Shown here: positions 10,001-22,927 of the stretch, piece after piece
Layout: each line of letters begins with the position of its first letter
How positions within the stretch are numbered: the stretch's first letter is position 1
Source of the DNA: Mesorhabditis belari
Taxonomy: Eukaryota; Nematoda; Chromadorea; Rhabditida; Rhabditidae
Length of the DNA stretch: 64,000 bases
Assembly: GCA_958450365.1 (NCBI GenBank)
Contig: CAUEEP010000742.1
Location: forward strand, 884,001 to 948,000
Reading direction: 5' to 3'
Made by a program: the position numbers and the translations under genes
The notes under the pieces: model-generated
What the model saw: only the letters and a program-made list of their open reading frames with translations
Told to the model about the DNA's origin: nothing
The model's database searches: none

Positions 10001-11853
10001 AAGCTTTTTAAATCCGTTCTAAATTTCTAGAAACTAGAAGAACTAAGCTTCGTAATGTTATAAAAACTTTTGAATTGAAAAGTTTATTTAACGAGAAAAA
10101 AACATATGTACACAATATTTGCAAAAAATCGGCGGAAAAAAAGTATTGAGCCCTTTTCATATTTGTTAGTTTTTTTTTTCTTTTTGCTTGCTTCTAGATT
10201 TTTTATTCTAATATTATTTTCTTTAGTGATGGTTCACGAACGGGATATCGACAAAGAAGCAGATGTCGAGCCCGACAAATGGGAATCAAAAAGAAAATGG
10301 TGAAAAGACTGTTTGAAGTCTCAAATACAACGATCAGGAGGCTGTGAAAACAATTTTGTGAGGAGAGAAACGTTCACAGGGAACCGAGAAGTAGCCATCA
10401 AAAACGACGGAGTAACAGGATCGAATCCTCCAGAAGAATCACGTTTTGACGCCGACTCTCACTGCCACCGATGGAAAGAAGTTTCTAAAGAGCAATTTTA
10501 ACGTCAACGTAGCAGAACAGTGAGGAGCCGACTTAAAACGTTTGGATTATACTCGAGAAGGCCAGCACAAAAGTCGTTAGTGATTCAATGGCATCGAATG
10601 GTTGTTCGCTTCGCTTTGGAGCATCAACATCGGGCAATTGAGACTTGGATGCACATGCTTTTCAGCGACAAAACAAAATTCAATATTTTTAATTTAAATG
10701 GCTTCCATGTAATCAAAAGACCGATTGGAACACGATACAAGTTGAAGTACATCATTCCGACCGTGAAATTCAATGGTGGAGCATAATGTGTTGGGGATGT
10801 TTCTCATCTCAATCGATCGGGCCTCTCGTTCTTATCAGCGGAATTATGAATGGACTCAAATATGCTTAAATATTAACGGAATCAATGCTTCCTCACGCTA
10901 GTACAAATATGGGCCTGGCGTGGCTCTTTCAACAAGACAACGACTCAAAACACGCAAGCGGTTTGATGATGAGCCGAAAAGGAAAGATATCAAATCCTCG
11001 TTTTGTTCGTCTGGCTGGTTTCGCATTAATAACGTTTATCTGCTTTAAACTCCACCTTATTCTCCTGATTTCAATCCTATTGAGCATTTATAGGCGCACG
11101 TGAAACGAAATTGGAGCGGGCATCCCTTTCTCTCAAAGGATAAAGTTCAAGAGATTTGGAATGGAATTCCAATGTTTAGTCTCAACGACTGGATCGAACG
11201 TATGAGACGAATGGATGTAATCATTAAAGCTCGAGGTGGTCCAACAAAACATTGAATTCTTTTTTCGATAGAGGCTCAATACTTTTTTCCACCACTGTAG
11301 AAAGTCCCTCAAATGCGAAAAATCAAAGCAGATGCTTAGATTTCTATATTCTCTACCTTTTCCTTTATAGCTTTCCTCCATTTCCCTTATAATATACACA
11401 TCATCGTCCCCATTATTCACCCCATTTTCTGTTTCCTCTTTTTTCCTTTAGCTAAAATCCTCTATAGTCATAATGTATTCAAATCGGCTATCGATTTTGA
11501 TATGGAATCGTGTGAGGAGATGAGAAAGGAAAACATTGAAATCGTTTAGTTTTTGAGAAAATATTTAGAGTAAACAATAAAGAGTTAGAAAAAAAAAGAT
11601 AAACAAATATGTTGAAAGACTTCATATTTACCTAACCATAAGCTACAAAATATCAAAAAGCCTTACCGTACTTGTTTCGATGTGTTCTTAAATTTACCCA
11701 CCTCGTTTTCCCGGTATACGAATCGCCAACAACGACCAGCTTTAACCTTGGCACGTCTTGGAAATTCTGATAACCCATTCCGCCAGTGAGATTTGCCGAC
11801 AAATTCCCGATTGACGATTTCTTTCCATTATCCGTCGAACTTGATGGTTCCAT
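7086..11853 (-). CDS. Rho-family small GTPase
   Basis: Six exons: 11853-11702, 8634-8505, 7881-7783, 7513-7364, 7319-7263, 7169-7086, giving 223 residues with all phases consistent. A 35-residue Ser-rich extension precedes the G domain. G1 is GDSYTGKT (43-50), switch I contains TTVFDNF, G3 is DTAGQ (90-94), G4 is GTKED (151-155) and G5 is CSAL (186-189). The C-terminus CCSIL is a CAAX box for prenylation, ending in Leu as geranylgeranylated Rho proteins do, so the protein should act at membranes. Compared with typical Rho, Rac and Cdc42 proteins, the insert region after G4 is about eight residues shorter and there is no basic stretch before the CAAX box. The GTPase glutamine after DTAG is kept. 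It could be a Cdc42- or CHP-like member; the subfamily is not resolved. Intron 1 is 3.07 kb and full of transposon remnants. Confidence 0.9.
8679..8942. mobile_element. MITE, family A, second copy
   Basis: It starts GGGGTAGACTAGTTTCCGCA and ends with the inverted GCGGAAATTAGCCTACCCC. It shares with the copy at 2266-2480 the central inverted pair around AAAATCATAAAGATTG. It lies in intron 1 of the Rho gene. Confidence 0.78.
8981..9434. mobile_element. MITE, family B (GGGAGTG ends)
   Basis: It begins GGGAGTGAGACAGATGCGAC and ends with the inverted GCATTTGTCCCACTCCC. The body is a long foldback with GCGCACCTTTTTT and CCGGGTGCG motifs on opposite strands. A shorter copy with an internal deletion is at 16342-16559. 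It lies in intron 1 of the Rho gene. Confidence 0.78.
10130..11290 (+). mobile_element. Degenerate Tc1-like transposon
   Basis: The inverted ends contain GAAAAAAAGTATTGAGCC (left) and GGCTCAATACTTTTTTCC (right, near 11270). Between them are broken plus-strand frames with Tc1-family features: MLFSDKTKFNIF, RPIGTRYKLKYIIPTVKFNG, LFQQDNDSKHA, then SPDFNPIEHL, where the normal following Trp codon is now TAG, and SLNDWIERM. Several stops and frameshifts make it inactive. It sits in intron 1 of the Rho gene and largely explains that intron's length. Confidence 0.85.
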
Positions 11854-14333
11854 TGAATAGAAATTTTCAGAGAATTTGGCTGATTCCTTTCCGACAAAGG
11901 TTTTTGTGATGCGATTATTTTCCTTTTTGACGAGCCTAAATGCTTTTTTTTAAAAATTTAGACCCCGGTTCTTATCAGAGAAAGAGAAGGCGGAGGAAAT
12001 TCCATCCGAATCAGCCGAAATAAAAAGTCTGAAGGTGGGGTTTGTCATGGAATTGATTTTGACACATCAATCCGTATAAAGGATCTTGTGAGCAAAGCAA
12101 AAGATATTTTGCTAATAGAAAAATTGATCAGATGAATATGCTAATCGAAAAGTTTCAGGATTTTCGGAATCAATGGATTTGTTTCAAAAAAAAACATTGT
12201 AATCTAGATTTTTACATTAACTTGTACATCAATTTTTCGGGAAATATAAGAATAAGAATTCTTGTCAAAAAAAAGCTAATATTCGTGCTTCGTGATGACT
12301 CAAGCACATCGATTAACGCGTAAATGACGCCACTAAACAAGAAATTTCATTTTTGAACTAACGACAACACTCAACAAATCAAAATCAATTTTATGCCATT
12401 CAGTAGTTGGACAGTCCCTTTTCAAACTTTTCATTTTCAAAACGGGCAATGTCAGCAAACAAATCTCCTTCACCCCGAAAAATCCAAGAATTTTAAGCAA
12501 AAAAAATTTTTTTTTTCCCCAATGATCTGAAAAATTACATCAGGCCTTGAAAAGGAAATAGTTTTTCATTCATTTTTCTTTTCGGTACAGAAACGCACAC
12601 CTTTTGACGTACCACTTTGGGAAATGAGCTCAGGATTTTCGAATCTAAACACCAAATGGACAAACATCGACAATTTGTGAGGGGAAATTAAGTGATAAAA
12701 TAGATAAAACAGATATGAGCACACAATATTTTTGAGTGAACGAGTGTGGAGGATTGTTTCCGGCTCAAAAACATCATAGTAACAAAAATTTTGTACACGA
12801 AAAGTAAAAAGTTTACCCTGAAAATCTGACTGTCAATAAGCTTAAAGTTGGAATATCTTATTGTAAACCAAGCAGCGCTTCGATTTTGTATAAATTCTTA
12901 TGAAATATGGGTAACAGTTCAACCGATCACCGAAGTTTAAATTCAATGATTGAAGTTAAAACAAAAACTACAATGTTGACATTTTTATTGTATAAGAAAT
13001 TGTCACAAATTGTTTTAGTATTAAAACGTATCAGTAGGTAATGTATCGGTAGAAGTGAATTAGAGCTTATGATAATCGACCAATTGTCAGGAATTGAGCT
13101 GAACAAAAAGTAGAAGCATGGGAACAAAGTGGGAAGCCCTCAAAAAACACACACGCAGAATGAATGGCTGAAGAGATGTGGGAGATACAAGGGAAAAAAG
13201 AATCTAAATGGATGGGTGAAGAGTAGAAGCAAAAAGAACAATATGAGACTGGAGAAAGACCGGCAGAGACTGTTGAATCTGTGGAAAGGTTGAAGGGGCG
13301 ACTGGGGAGGGGAGGGGACAACCATCTCCCTTTCTCTCCCCTCCCTCTCCCACCCCTCTACCCCTTCTTTAAACACTCAATCTCTAGCTTTCTTTCACTT
13401 TTTCGTCTAACTTTATACTATTTCTCTTTCATTTTTCTCTAACAGAATCAATTCTAGATGAAAATCGAACATTTTTAGCTTCTTTTTCTAACACAATTAT
13501 AGAGAGTTTTATAAAGTACGTTTCTTATAACTAAAAAAGGATTGTTTTGCTAGAAGTCCCTGAGTCTGACTAGCCTTTCAATTCTAACTATAAATCTCAG
13601 TTTGGTGAGAAAGGGAATCAGGGATCTTTCGAATTGAATTCGAAATTTTGAATCAGGGATCTTTCAACCAGGATCAAAGGCCGATGACAATAAAATCTAG
13701 AATTCTTCTCAACGTTTCTTATAGTTTACGGTATAAAGATTCATTACAAAGAAGCCCACAGTACGCCCGATAAGTAGAATCGCATTATAGAGAAGGCCGT
13801 CTCATTTCTATGGATAAAAGTAGTTGAAGCTAACTATAGCATAGAAAGGTAATGTAAAAATGCTTCAGACGCTAATTTTCAATCTCGAATTTCTTTTCTG
13901 ATTAACTCCCACTCTTTTCCTTTCTCTGACAACCCGCAACTCTTCCCAATCACTCGCTCATTTCCCCTTCTCTTTTCTCAACTCAATCTCTTCTATATTC
14001 TTTTCCATCGCATTGGTATATTTGTTTTGTGGTATGAATATGCGCTTTGTTTCTTGTCTCTTTTGCTACGAGGAACTCCCCCCCACTCACCAGAAAGACC
14101 CAACCCTTTCCCTTCTTGTATCAATTCAACACAAGATACACACGGTGGTTTGGTTTCAAAACAAGGAAATATCTTTGAATGTTTTTGCACAAGAATATGC
14201 ACAAGAAACAACAGGATTTACAAAGTTGATTTTGGGAGTTGGAAAAGTATCAAAAGAAAGCCTTGAAACATCAATCATATAACAGTAGACTCTGTGATGC
14301 AAAGCGCACTTCAGAAAAAGCTGCCGTAATCTA
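11854..14333. other. Long interval with no supported gene
   Basis: This is upstream of the Rho start codon. The short open frames here, including a pyrimidine-rich set near 13070-13380, show no family motif and no plausible splicing. The sequence at 13700-14330 is likewise unremarkable. Confidence 0.4.
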
Positions 14334-14897
14334 TTAGGTGTGTGAAAAAGTAATCCACGTTTTTAACGTTTAAATATAAAAGACCATAAGTTTCGTTAAA
14401 ATAATTTCTATTCAACGAAGTAATCACCATTCGAAAGAACAACCTTTTACCAACGTTCTACAAGTAAAGACATTCTATGATAATAAAAATCTTGGTCCTT
14501 AGAGACGAAGAAAAGATCAACCTCGGTTTTGACATCTTCTTTGGAATTGAACCATTTATTGGCCAAAAAGTTAGACAGAGACAAAAATAAATAATAATCA
14601 GATGGAGAAAGATCTGGACTATAAGGTGGATGTGGTAAAACCTCTCATCCAATACTCTGGATTTTTTGTCGAGTCTGTAAAGAGACATGTGGTCGCGCGT
14701 TATCGTTCATGCGGTATCCATTTGTCCAACTTTTTGATAAAATTCATGGCATTCAAGCGTTTCCTTACGGTTGACCCATCACAATTTAATGTAAAGCCTA
14801 TTTCTGAAGAGGTTGAACGAGGGTTTTCGAGAAGACAGCGTCTTATTTGGTCATCAGATAAAAATAAAAAACGTGGATTACTTTTTCACACACCTAA
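14334..14897 (-). mobile_element. Internally deleted mariner with perfect ends and TA target duplication
   Basis: The 31-bp inverted ends start TTAGGTGTGTGAAAAAGTAA and are flanked by TA (14332-14333 and 14898-14899). On the minus strand remnants of the transposase can be read: DKWIPHE, then RPHVSLQTRQK, PPYSPDLSPSDYYLF and NSKEDVKTEVDLFF. The centre between WIPHE and the second aspartate block is missing and stops are present. At 564 bp it is a non-autonomous derivative. Confidence 0.88.
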
Positions 14898-15400
14898 TAG
14901 ATCCCAACGTATTACCTTACCGTAATCTGGATTACAGTAGAAAAATCTACCCGAACTCAGGTCTTAAAGTACTGTAGCAAATAGAATAAGAATTCCAAGG
15001 ACTGTTCTTGTATCGAACATTTCCATTAGCTTCTACAATTGCAATCTTATCGATTTCTCCCTAATCGAATCTGATGAATCACTCTCTTTCACACCTCTTC
15101 ACAAGGTGGGTGAATAATCGAGAAAACCGGGCGTTTGTCGTCCCGTAGCATCAAATATTTATTTCAAAAGTCGACCACAATAAAAACAATTGCGAGATTA
15201 TAATGTCCAAATATACAAAACAAATTTTTTAATTTCCCTTTTCGCTCATCGTTTCTTCACCGTTTTACTCTTTCTACCTTTTGCTTTTGTGCAAAGTTGA
15301 GTAAGAGAACTTTTAACATATAAAAAGAATACTAGTTCTCCAGAAAATTTGAGATTTAAACAGCCTAATATAATTTCTAGCAATGACTAGATAAAACCAC

Positions 15401-15848
15401 TCACTTGTACGGATCGTGTTCCTCCTGTGGCTCCTCGGGTTCGGGTACTTGTTCCGGTTCAACGGGCACCTTCTGCTTGTCCTGCTCTTTCTTCTTCTCC
15501 ACTCGTTTTATGTGCTCCGAGCGAATCTTTCCAATCCAATTCAACGGCTCGTTCATGTTGATCTTCTTCTCCTCGGCGAACCTTCTTCAGCTTCCTGAAA
15601 AAAGATATTACAGAATCGAGAGTTGAAATCCTACCAAATTTATTCTTTTCTGTCACACTTTGTAGACGTCACCGAATCCACCGGAGCCGAGAACGTGCAG
15701 TACTCGGTATCTACAGAAGTGATTGAACTTTCCATGAAACAAACAAACTACTTCGTTTCTGTTTCCACAATCGTGTTCGAGCGGAATTTCTCACTTTCTC
15801 CATTCCTTGCTGACTTTCGCTGTTGACTGGGGTGTCGCTTGTCTCCCC
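15401..15848 (-). pseudogene. Kinase ATP-loop gene without a kinase core
   Basis: Three minus-strand exons join in phase: 15848-15795 (GETSDTPVNSESQQGMEK), 15727-15659 and 15571-15401. The middle exon reads YRVLHVLGSGGFGDVYK, the glycine-rich loop of a protein kinase. It is most like the casein-kinase-1/TTBK group that is expanded in nematodes. The third exon (EKKINMNEPLNWIGKIRSEH, then a Lys/Glu/Pro-rich tail ending EEHDPYK and a stop) has none of the later kinase motifs: no VAIK-type lysine, HRD or DFG. A Ser-rich stretch near 15990-16080 may be a further 5' exon, but its phase does not fit. I read it as a deletion derivative of a TTBK-like kinase gene. A small functional protein cannot be excluded. 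Confidence 0.45.
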
Positions 15849-16341
15849 CTAAAATTGAAAAATTAAACAAAACTGGTGGCATTTCATCAGCTTACAGAAT
15901 TTTGTACCTTAAAGACTAATGACGCTATCAAGGAAAGATCCAGAATCTGCAAAAAAAAGACAAAAAAAACTGACTTGGTTGTTTCCCGAAATTGTTCGGT
16001 GGTGGGTCGGTCGATTTTCCACTTTCCGATTCGCCTGACGATTGTGGCGTTTGCGATTTCTCGATTTGATTGTCGAAAAACCCGGTCACTAAAAGGAAAT
16101 TAATGCAAAATTCTAAAACAAAACCGACTTTTCATCTTCCAGATCGTTTTCAGATAGGTTATCGATCTGAAAATAACAAAATTGTTCAAATTCAACAATA
16201 CCAAGGGCTTAAATAAAGTTAAAGTCGAAAAAAAACCACCTCTTAATCCGTTCGTTAAGTAAATTCGAGAAAATGATATAAAATAAAGTTTTGATTTGTC
16301 ATATTTTAACGACAGTTAAGTGGTAATTTTCTGGAATTTAA

Positions 16342-16559
16342 GGGAGTGGGACAAATGCGACCTTTTTTTTGCGCACCCGGACATTAGCGCACCTTTTTTC
16401 GCGTTTTAAAAAAGCTCTAAAAAGCTAATATTAACCAATTTCTATTCCAAAAGTTGTTTTTCTAGGTAATTTTAGGGCGTAGAATCGACATTTTGACATA
16501 TCAGAGCTTGTGGAAAATGTCCGGGTGCGCAAAAAAAAGGTCGCATTTGTCCCACTCCC
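16342..16559. mobile_element. MITE, family B, internally deleted copy
   Basis: It starts GGGAGTGGGACAAATGCGAC and ends with the inverted GTCGCATTTGTCCCACTCCC, so its outer ends match better than in the longer copy at 8981-9434. The middle lacks roughly half of the right arm. Confidence 0.75.
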
Positions 16560-16877
16560 GAATTTAATTTAGTGTTTTGAGACTATAATAGTATGCAATT
16601 CATCTTCTCTCCCGCTTTCCACTCTTGCTTTCCCAGCTCTTCAACTAAATTTGAAGCTTAACATTTTAAGCCATGACTTTTTAGCCTTGTTCACCCGTGT
16701 TCAACTCTTTACGGTCAAATCCCCTTCCCTTTCTCTCTAAAACACAAACTGACCCCGCTCACCGGTCCATAGGTTTTTCTCGTAGTCTACTTAAAAGTGC
16801 CATCGTTCAGTCAAATTTTTGTGTGCTTCTTATTTTTTCTTTGCTTTTCAAATAATTTTTATTAATTTTAGGAGACG

Positions 16878-19947
<3,070 letters not shown>

Positions 19948-20235
19948 TTTGGTCATATAGGTTAGCCTTATTTTTTTTTGTATTTACTTTTTCTTTTTTG
20001 TCGACTTGTATAGTTTAAATTCGTTGTGTATAATCATTTATCTTTGAGCTTTGTTTCTTGAAAAAATTCCATCTTTTTAGAAAATTCTATGTATTTTTTA
20101 ATGGGTTTTGTGATATGATAGGGTATGCCTATGTGCTCAGATTTAGATTACAGATTGTTTTATTGAATAAAGTCTTAAAAAAAGTGCGCTTGAAGAAGTG
20201 AAAAAGGCTTTTAGCAAGTGGAAAACGGCGGAATC

Positions 20236-20389
20236 ATGGCATCATATGAGAAAAATTTGCATTTGACAGTCATTTTTACTGTCACCTCTCATTTCTTCGA
20301 TCAAACATTCATTTTTATTTTCTATTCCCGATTTCTAGTTGCTCTTTTTCTCTTTTGCTGGTTTAAATTTTGGAAAGTCAATCCTTGCG
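20236..20389 (+). CDS. Possible first exon of a small membrane protein
   Basis: From ATG at 20236 the frame runs 51 codons to a good donor (GTGAGT at 20390). It includes a strongly hydrophobic run (about residues 26-46, FDQTFIFIFYSRF then LVALFLFCWF), which would be one membrane span. A following exon could begin at an acceptor near 20433, but phases to later exons do not settle. No family is recognised. It is downstream of PCCB on the same strand. Confidence 0.25.
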
Positions 20390-20559
20390 GTGAGTTTTTT
20401 AATAGAAATTTAATTATTTTATCTTTCCCTCAGATTTTGAACGAAAAAGTAACGCTTTACCTTTCTTTGGTTTAGATATTGAAATTTTTGACTTAGAACA
20501 TTTATATAGTGGCCATTTGCATTACTCGAACTGTTACTTTTTCATTTAGATTAGTACAG

Positions 20560-20655
20560 ATGTGCCGTGGTCCCAAAAAGAAAGTGCCTGCCGAGGTGCC
20601 AGTCGCCATCCCTCGCTCAGTGCCCCGTTCATTGCCACGAAGAGTTCGCTTTTAA
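20560..20655 (+). CDS. Possible 31-residue basic peptide
   Basis: The start codon is ten bases after a TTTAG acceptor, as for a trans-spliced gene or a 3' exon. The peptide begins MCRGPKKKVPAEVPV and ends SLPRRVRF before TAA. The Arg/Pro/Val-rich composition and third-position GC rise suggest coding, but no family is recognised. It may be the last exon of the membrane-protein model at 20236. Confidence 0.25.
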   Translation: MCRGPKKKVPAEVPVAIPRSVPRSLPRRVRF

Positions 20656-22080
20656 TAGATTTCTTTTGTAAGTGTTTTGCTCGTTAGCAACCGACGCCTA
20701 GTCTTGCAGAAAACATAATTGAGAAGGTAAATCGCTGTTGTTTTTCACCCTCAACTTTCCTTTTCGACTCCGCACAAAGAACTTGGCCTGAAATCGGATC
20801 GAACTCAGAGTGCCCAATGGGCTACTGTAAGTGTAATTACTTTGTGGGAAGGGGGAGTGCGGATCGTTGTATAGATTCATTGTACTTGCTGGCTTATGAT
20901 CTATTGATACATCAATGTATCAAATAACGTTTTTATTTGATCAAAATACATGTAAAAAGAGTAAGTTTTTTTGTTTTTAGTTTTTTTTTTTTTCAATCAT
21001 ATGCATAACCAACAATATGCATTTTTTTATTGTCTAAAAGATATACGTCAAAAAAAATAATATTATTGACCCGAGATAGAGAGAAGAATTGCACAAGTTT
21101 GTGAAGAAAGAATGAAAAAGTTTTTTTTTTCTGAAACGCAACTTTTAGAAAACACAATTCTACTCTAAAATATTCTAATCGTCGAAAAAAAGTCAAAAAT
21201 CGAATATTACACAAAAATTTCTTTGAAATCACGAATTTAAAGAAAAAAACGCCAAAAGAATCTCCGTTTTCTCCTAATTGGTGAGCTTAATGCGTTCCTT
21301 TTTTGATTCATCCATCTCATCTTTGTCACCTTTTCCATCTTTTCCATCTTTTCCATCTTTTCCTTCTCCTTTTCCAAGCAATGAGCTCTCATTGAGCTCA
21401 ATCTCCATTGTTGGCACTCGTCCCCACGTTTGGATCTCACCTATAAATCATTTCTTGATTTATCAAAGCACACATTGAGAAATTTGGGTTTTGTGAGAAC
21501 AAATTGTCATATTTTGTTGGTGATACAATGAATTTACTTTCATCACTTTGTCTATGGGTACTTTATGGGTACGTTTTGCTTGTTTTCGGTGACCTTATGT
21601 CGACTGAACTCTATTTTGCTCTATTTTGCTCTATTTTGTTCAATAGAGTTCAATAGAGCTCTATTTTGCTCAAAACTGAACAAAACAAAACAAAACATAA
21701 CAAAACATAACAAAACTGAACTCTATTGAACTCTATTTTGTGACAACGGTACTCCTGACAACAGTTTACTATAACTTAAGCTAATAAAAGTAAACTTGAA
21801 AAACTAAAGTACTCCTCTATTGCATTATAATACGCTTTTTTGAATTATGGTGCCTTTGACAAACACAGTACACACAGCACTCCTTTTTAGAGGTTCATGG
21901 CCACTGACGAACCACTGTAGTTTGTCTTTGACGAACTACTAAACTACAGTATTCCTCTTAAAAACCCCTGGTAAACTATTTAGACGAACTACTGTAGCTC
22001 AAAGTACTGTGTATGTACCTAGCGCCCATTTCACTTTCCAGGCACAGGTCTATATTAGTTCCGCCCTCTCATTCGCACAC
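20656..22080. other. Non-coding interval with short direct and inverted repeats
   Basis: No exon is supported. At 21600-21745 short motifs (CTCTATTTTG, TCAATAGAG, AACAAAACA) recur in both orientations. A KMEKMEK-like frame at 21310-21370 is a CCATCTTTT repeat artefact. Confidence 0.4.
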
Positions 22081-22200
22081 CAAAGCCGGATATCTAGGAG
22101 AATGAGGCCGAGATGTTAAAAGAAAGATCTCTCCATCTCATCTCCAAAGATATCTATGAGAATGAGACCGAGATGTTAAAAGAAAGATCTCTCCATCTCA
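22081..22200. promoter_or_regulatory. Two exact-spaced 60-bp repeats upstream of the secreted peptide gene
   Basis: Units 22081-22140 and 22141-22200 are nearly identical. Each carries a GATATCT core, GAGATGTTAAAAG and the palindrome AGATCT. GATA-type sites are common in nematode gut promoters, so a regulatory role for the gene starting at 22358 is possible. This is inference from position and motif only. Confidence 0.35.
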
Positions 22201-22357
22201 TCCCTCCAAATGAAAACACAATCATGAGACACAAACACACTTTATGTTGTTTTGCCAAAGCCAAAAAAAACTCGGGCCTATATTAAGCCGGTGATTGGCT
22301 CCATTTTCGTAAATCTCCCTTATCTGTTTTTCCAAACTTTCATTTTCTTTTGCTAAA

Positions 22358-22846
22358 ATGAGCTGGCTATTTTTGGCGATGGTGCTGTGTTTGCTGGTTG
22401 GAGTGGTTGAGGCACAGTGAGTGATAAGACTTTTACGGGTACTGTAACATTGTGGGAGTATTCTAGGTCCTAATTCTGTAGATATTTAATAATAATGAAA
22501 GCATAATTTAATGCTACTGCAGTTCTGAGAATTAACTAGAACTTTAGCACTTATTCTCTGAGAATTCGAAGCTTTTGGTGATTCGTCTACTCACTTTAGC
22601 TCTGCTCTGTTACAGTAGCTTTGATCTGTTACAGTAATCCAGTCCATTACAGTAATCCAGTCTATTACAGTAATCCAGTCTATTACAGTAATCCAACCTA
22701 TTACAGTAATCCTAAGCTTTCGGTGATTATTGGCATAAAATAAAGACAAAGAATTTAGATACTGGGGCAACTCGATCTACGATGCTCCTTTTCAATTAGT
22801 TTGCGGTGGAAGAGCATGCCAAGATCGTGGACCATTCTACGGATAA
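22358..22846 (+). CDS. Secreted 48-residue peptide
   Basis: Two exons (22358-22416 and 22759-22846) join in phase across a GTGAGT donor and a TTTAG acceptor. Residues 1-19 (MSWLFLAMVLCLLVGVVEA) are a clear signal peptide. The mature part would be about 29 residues, starting QYWGNSIYDAP, with two cysteines (VCGG and RACQD) and ending GPFYG. AATAAA lies about 30 bases after the stop. It resembles short nematode antimicrobial or neuropeptide-like precursors in size and secretion, but no dibasic cleavage sites or known repeats are present, so no family is claimed. The intron holds a tandem repeat and the upstream region two 60-bp repeats with GATA-like cores. Confidence 0.7.
22615..22715. repeat. 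Tandem repeat (TTACAGTAATCCAGTC)
   Basis: About five copies of a 19-base unit (TTACAGTAATCCAGTCTA) in the single intron of the secreted peptide gene. Confidence 0.8.
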
Positions 22847-22927
22847 AACCCAAATCATTTTTCTATTTCTTGCTTTAATAAATTATTGTGTAAATGCTGT
22901 GATAAGTGTTTTTTTTAAAAGAAATAC

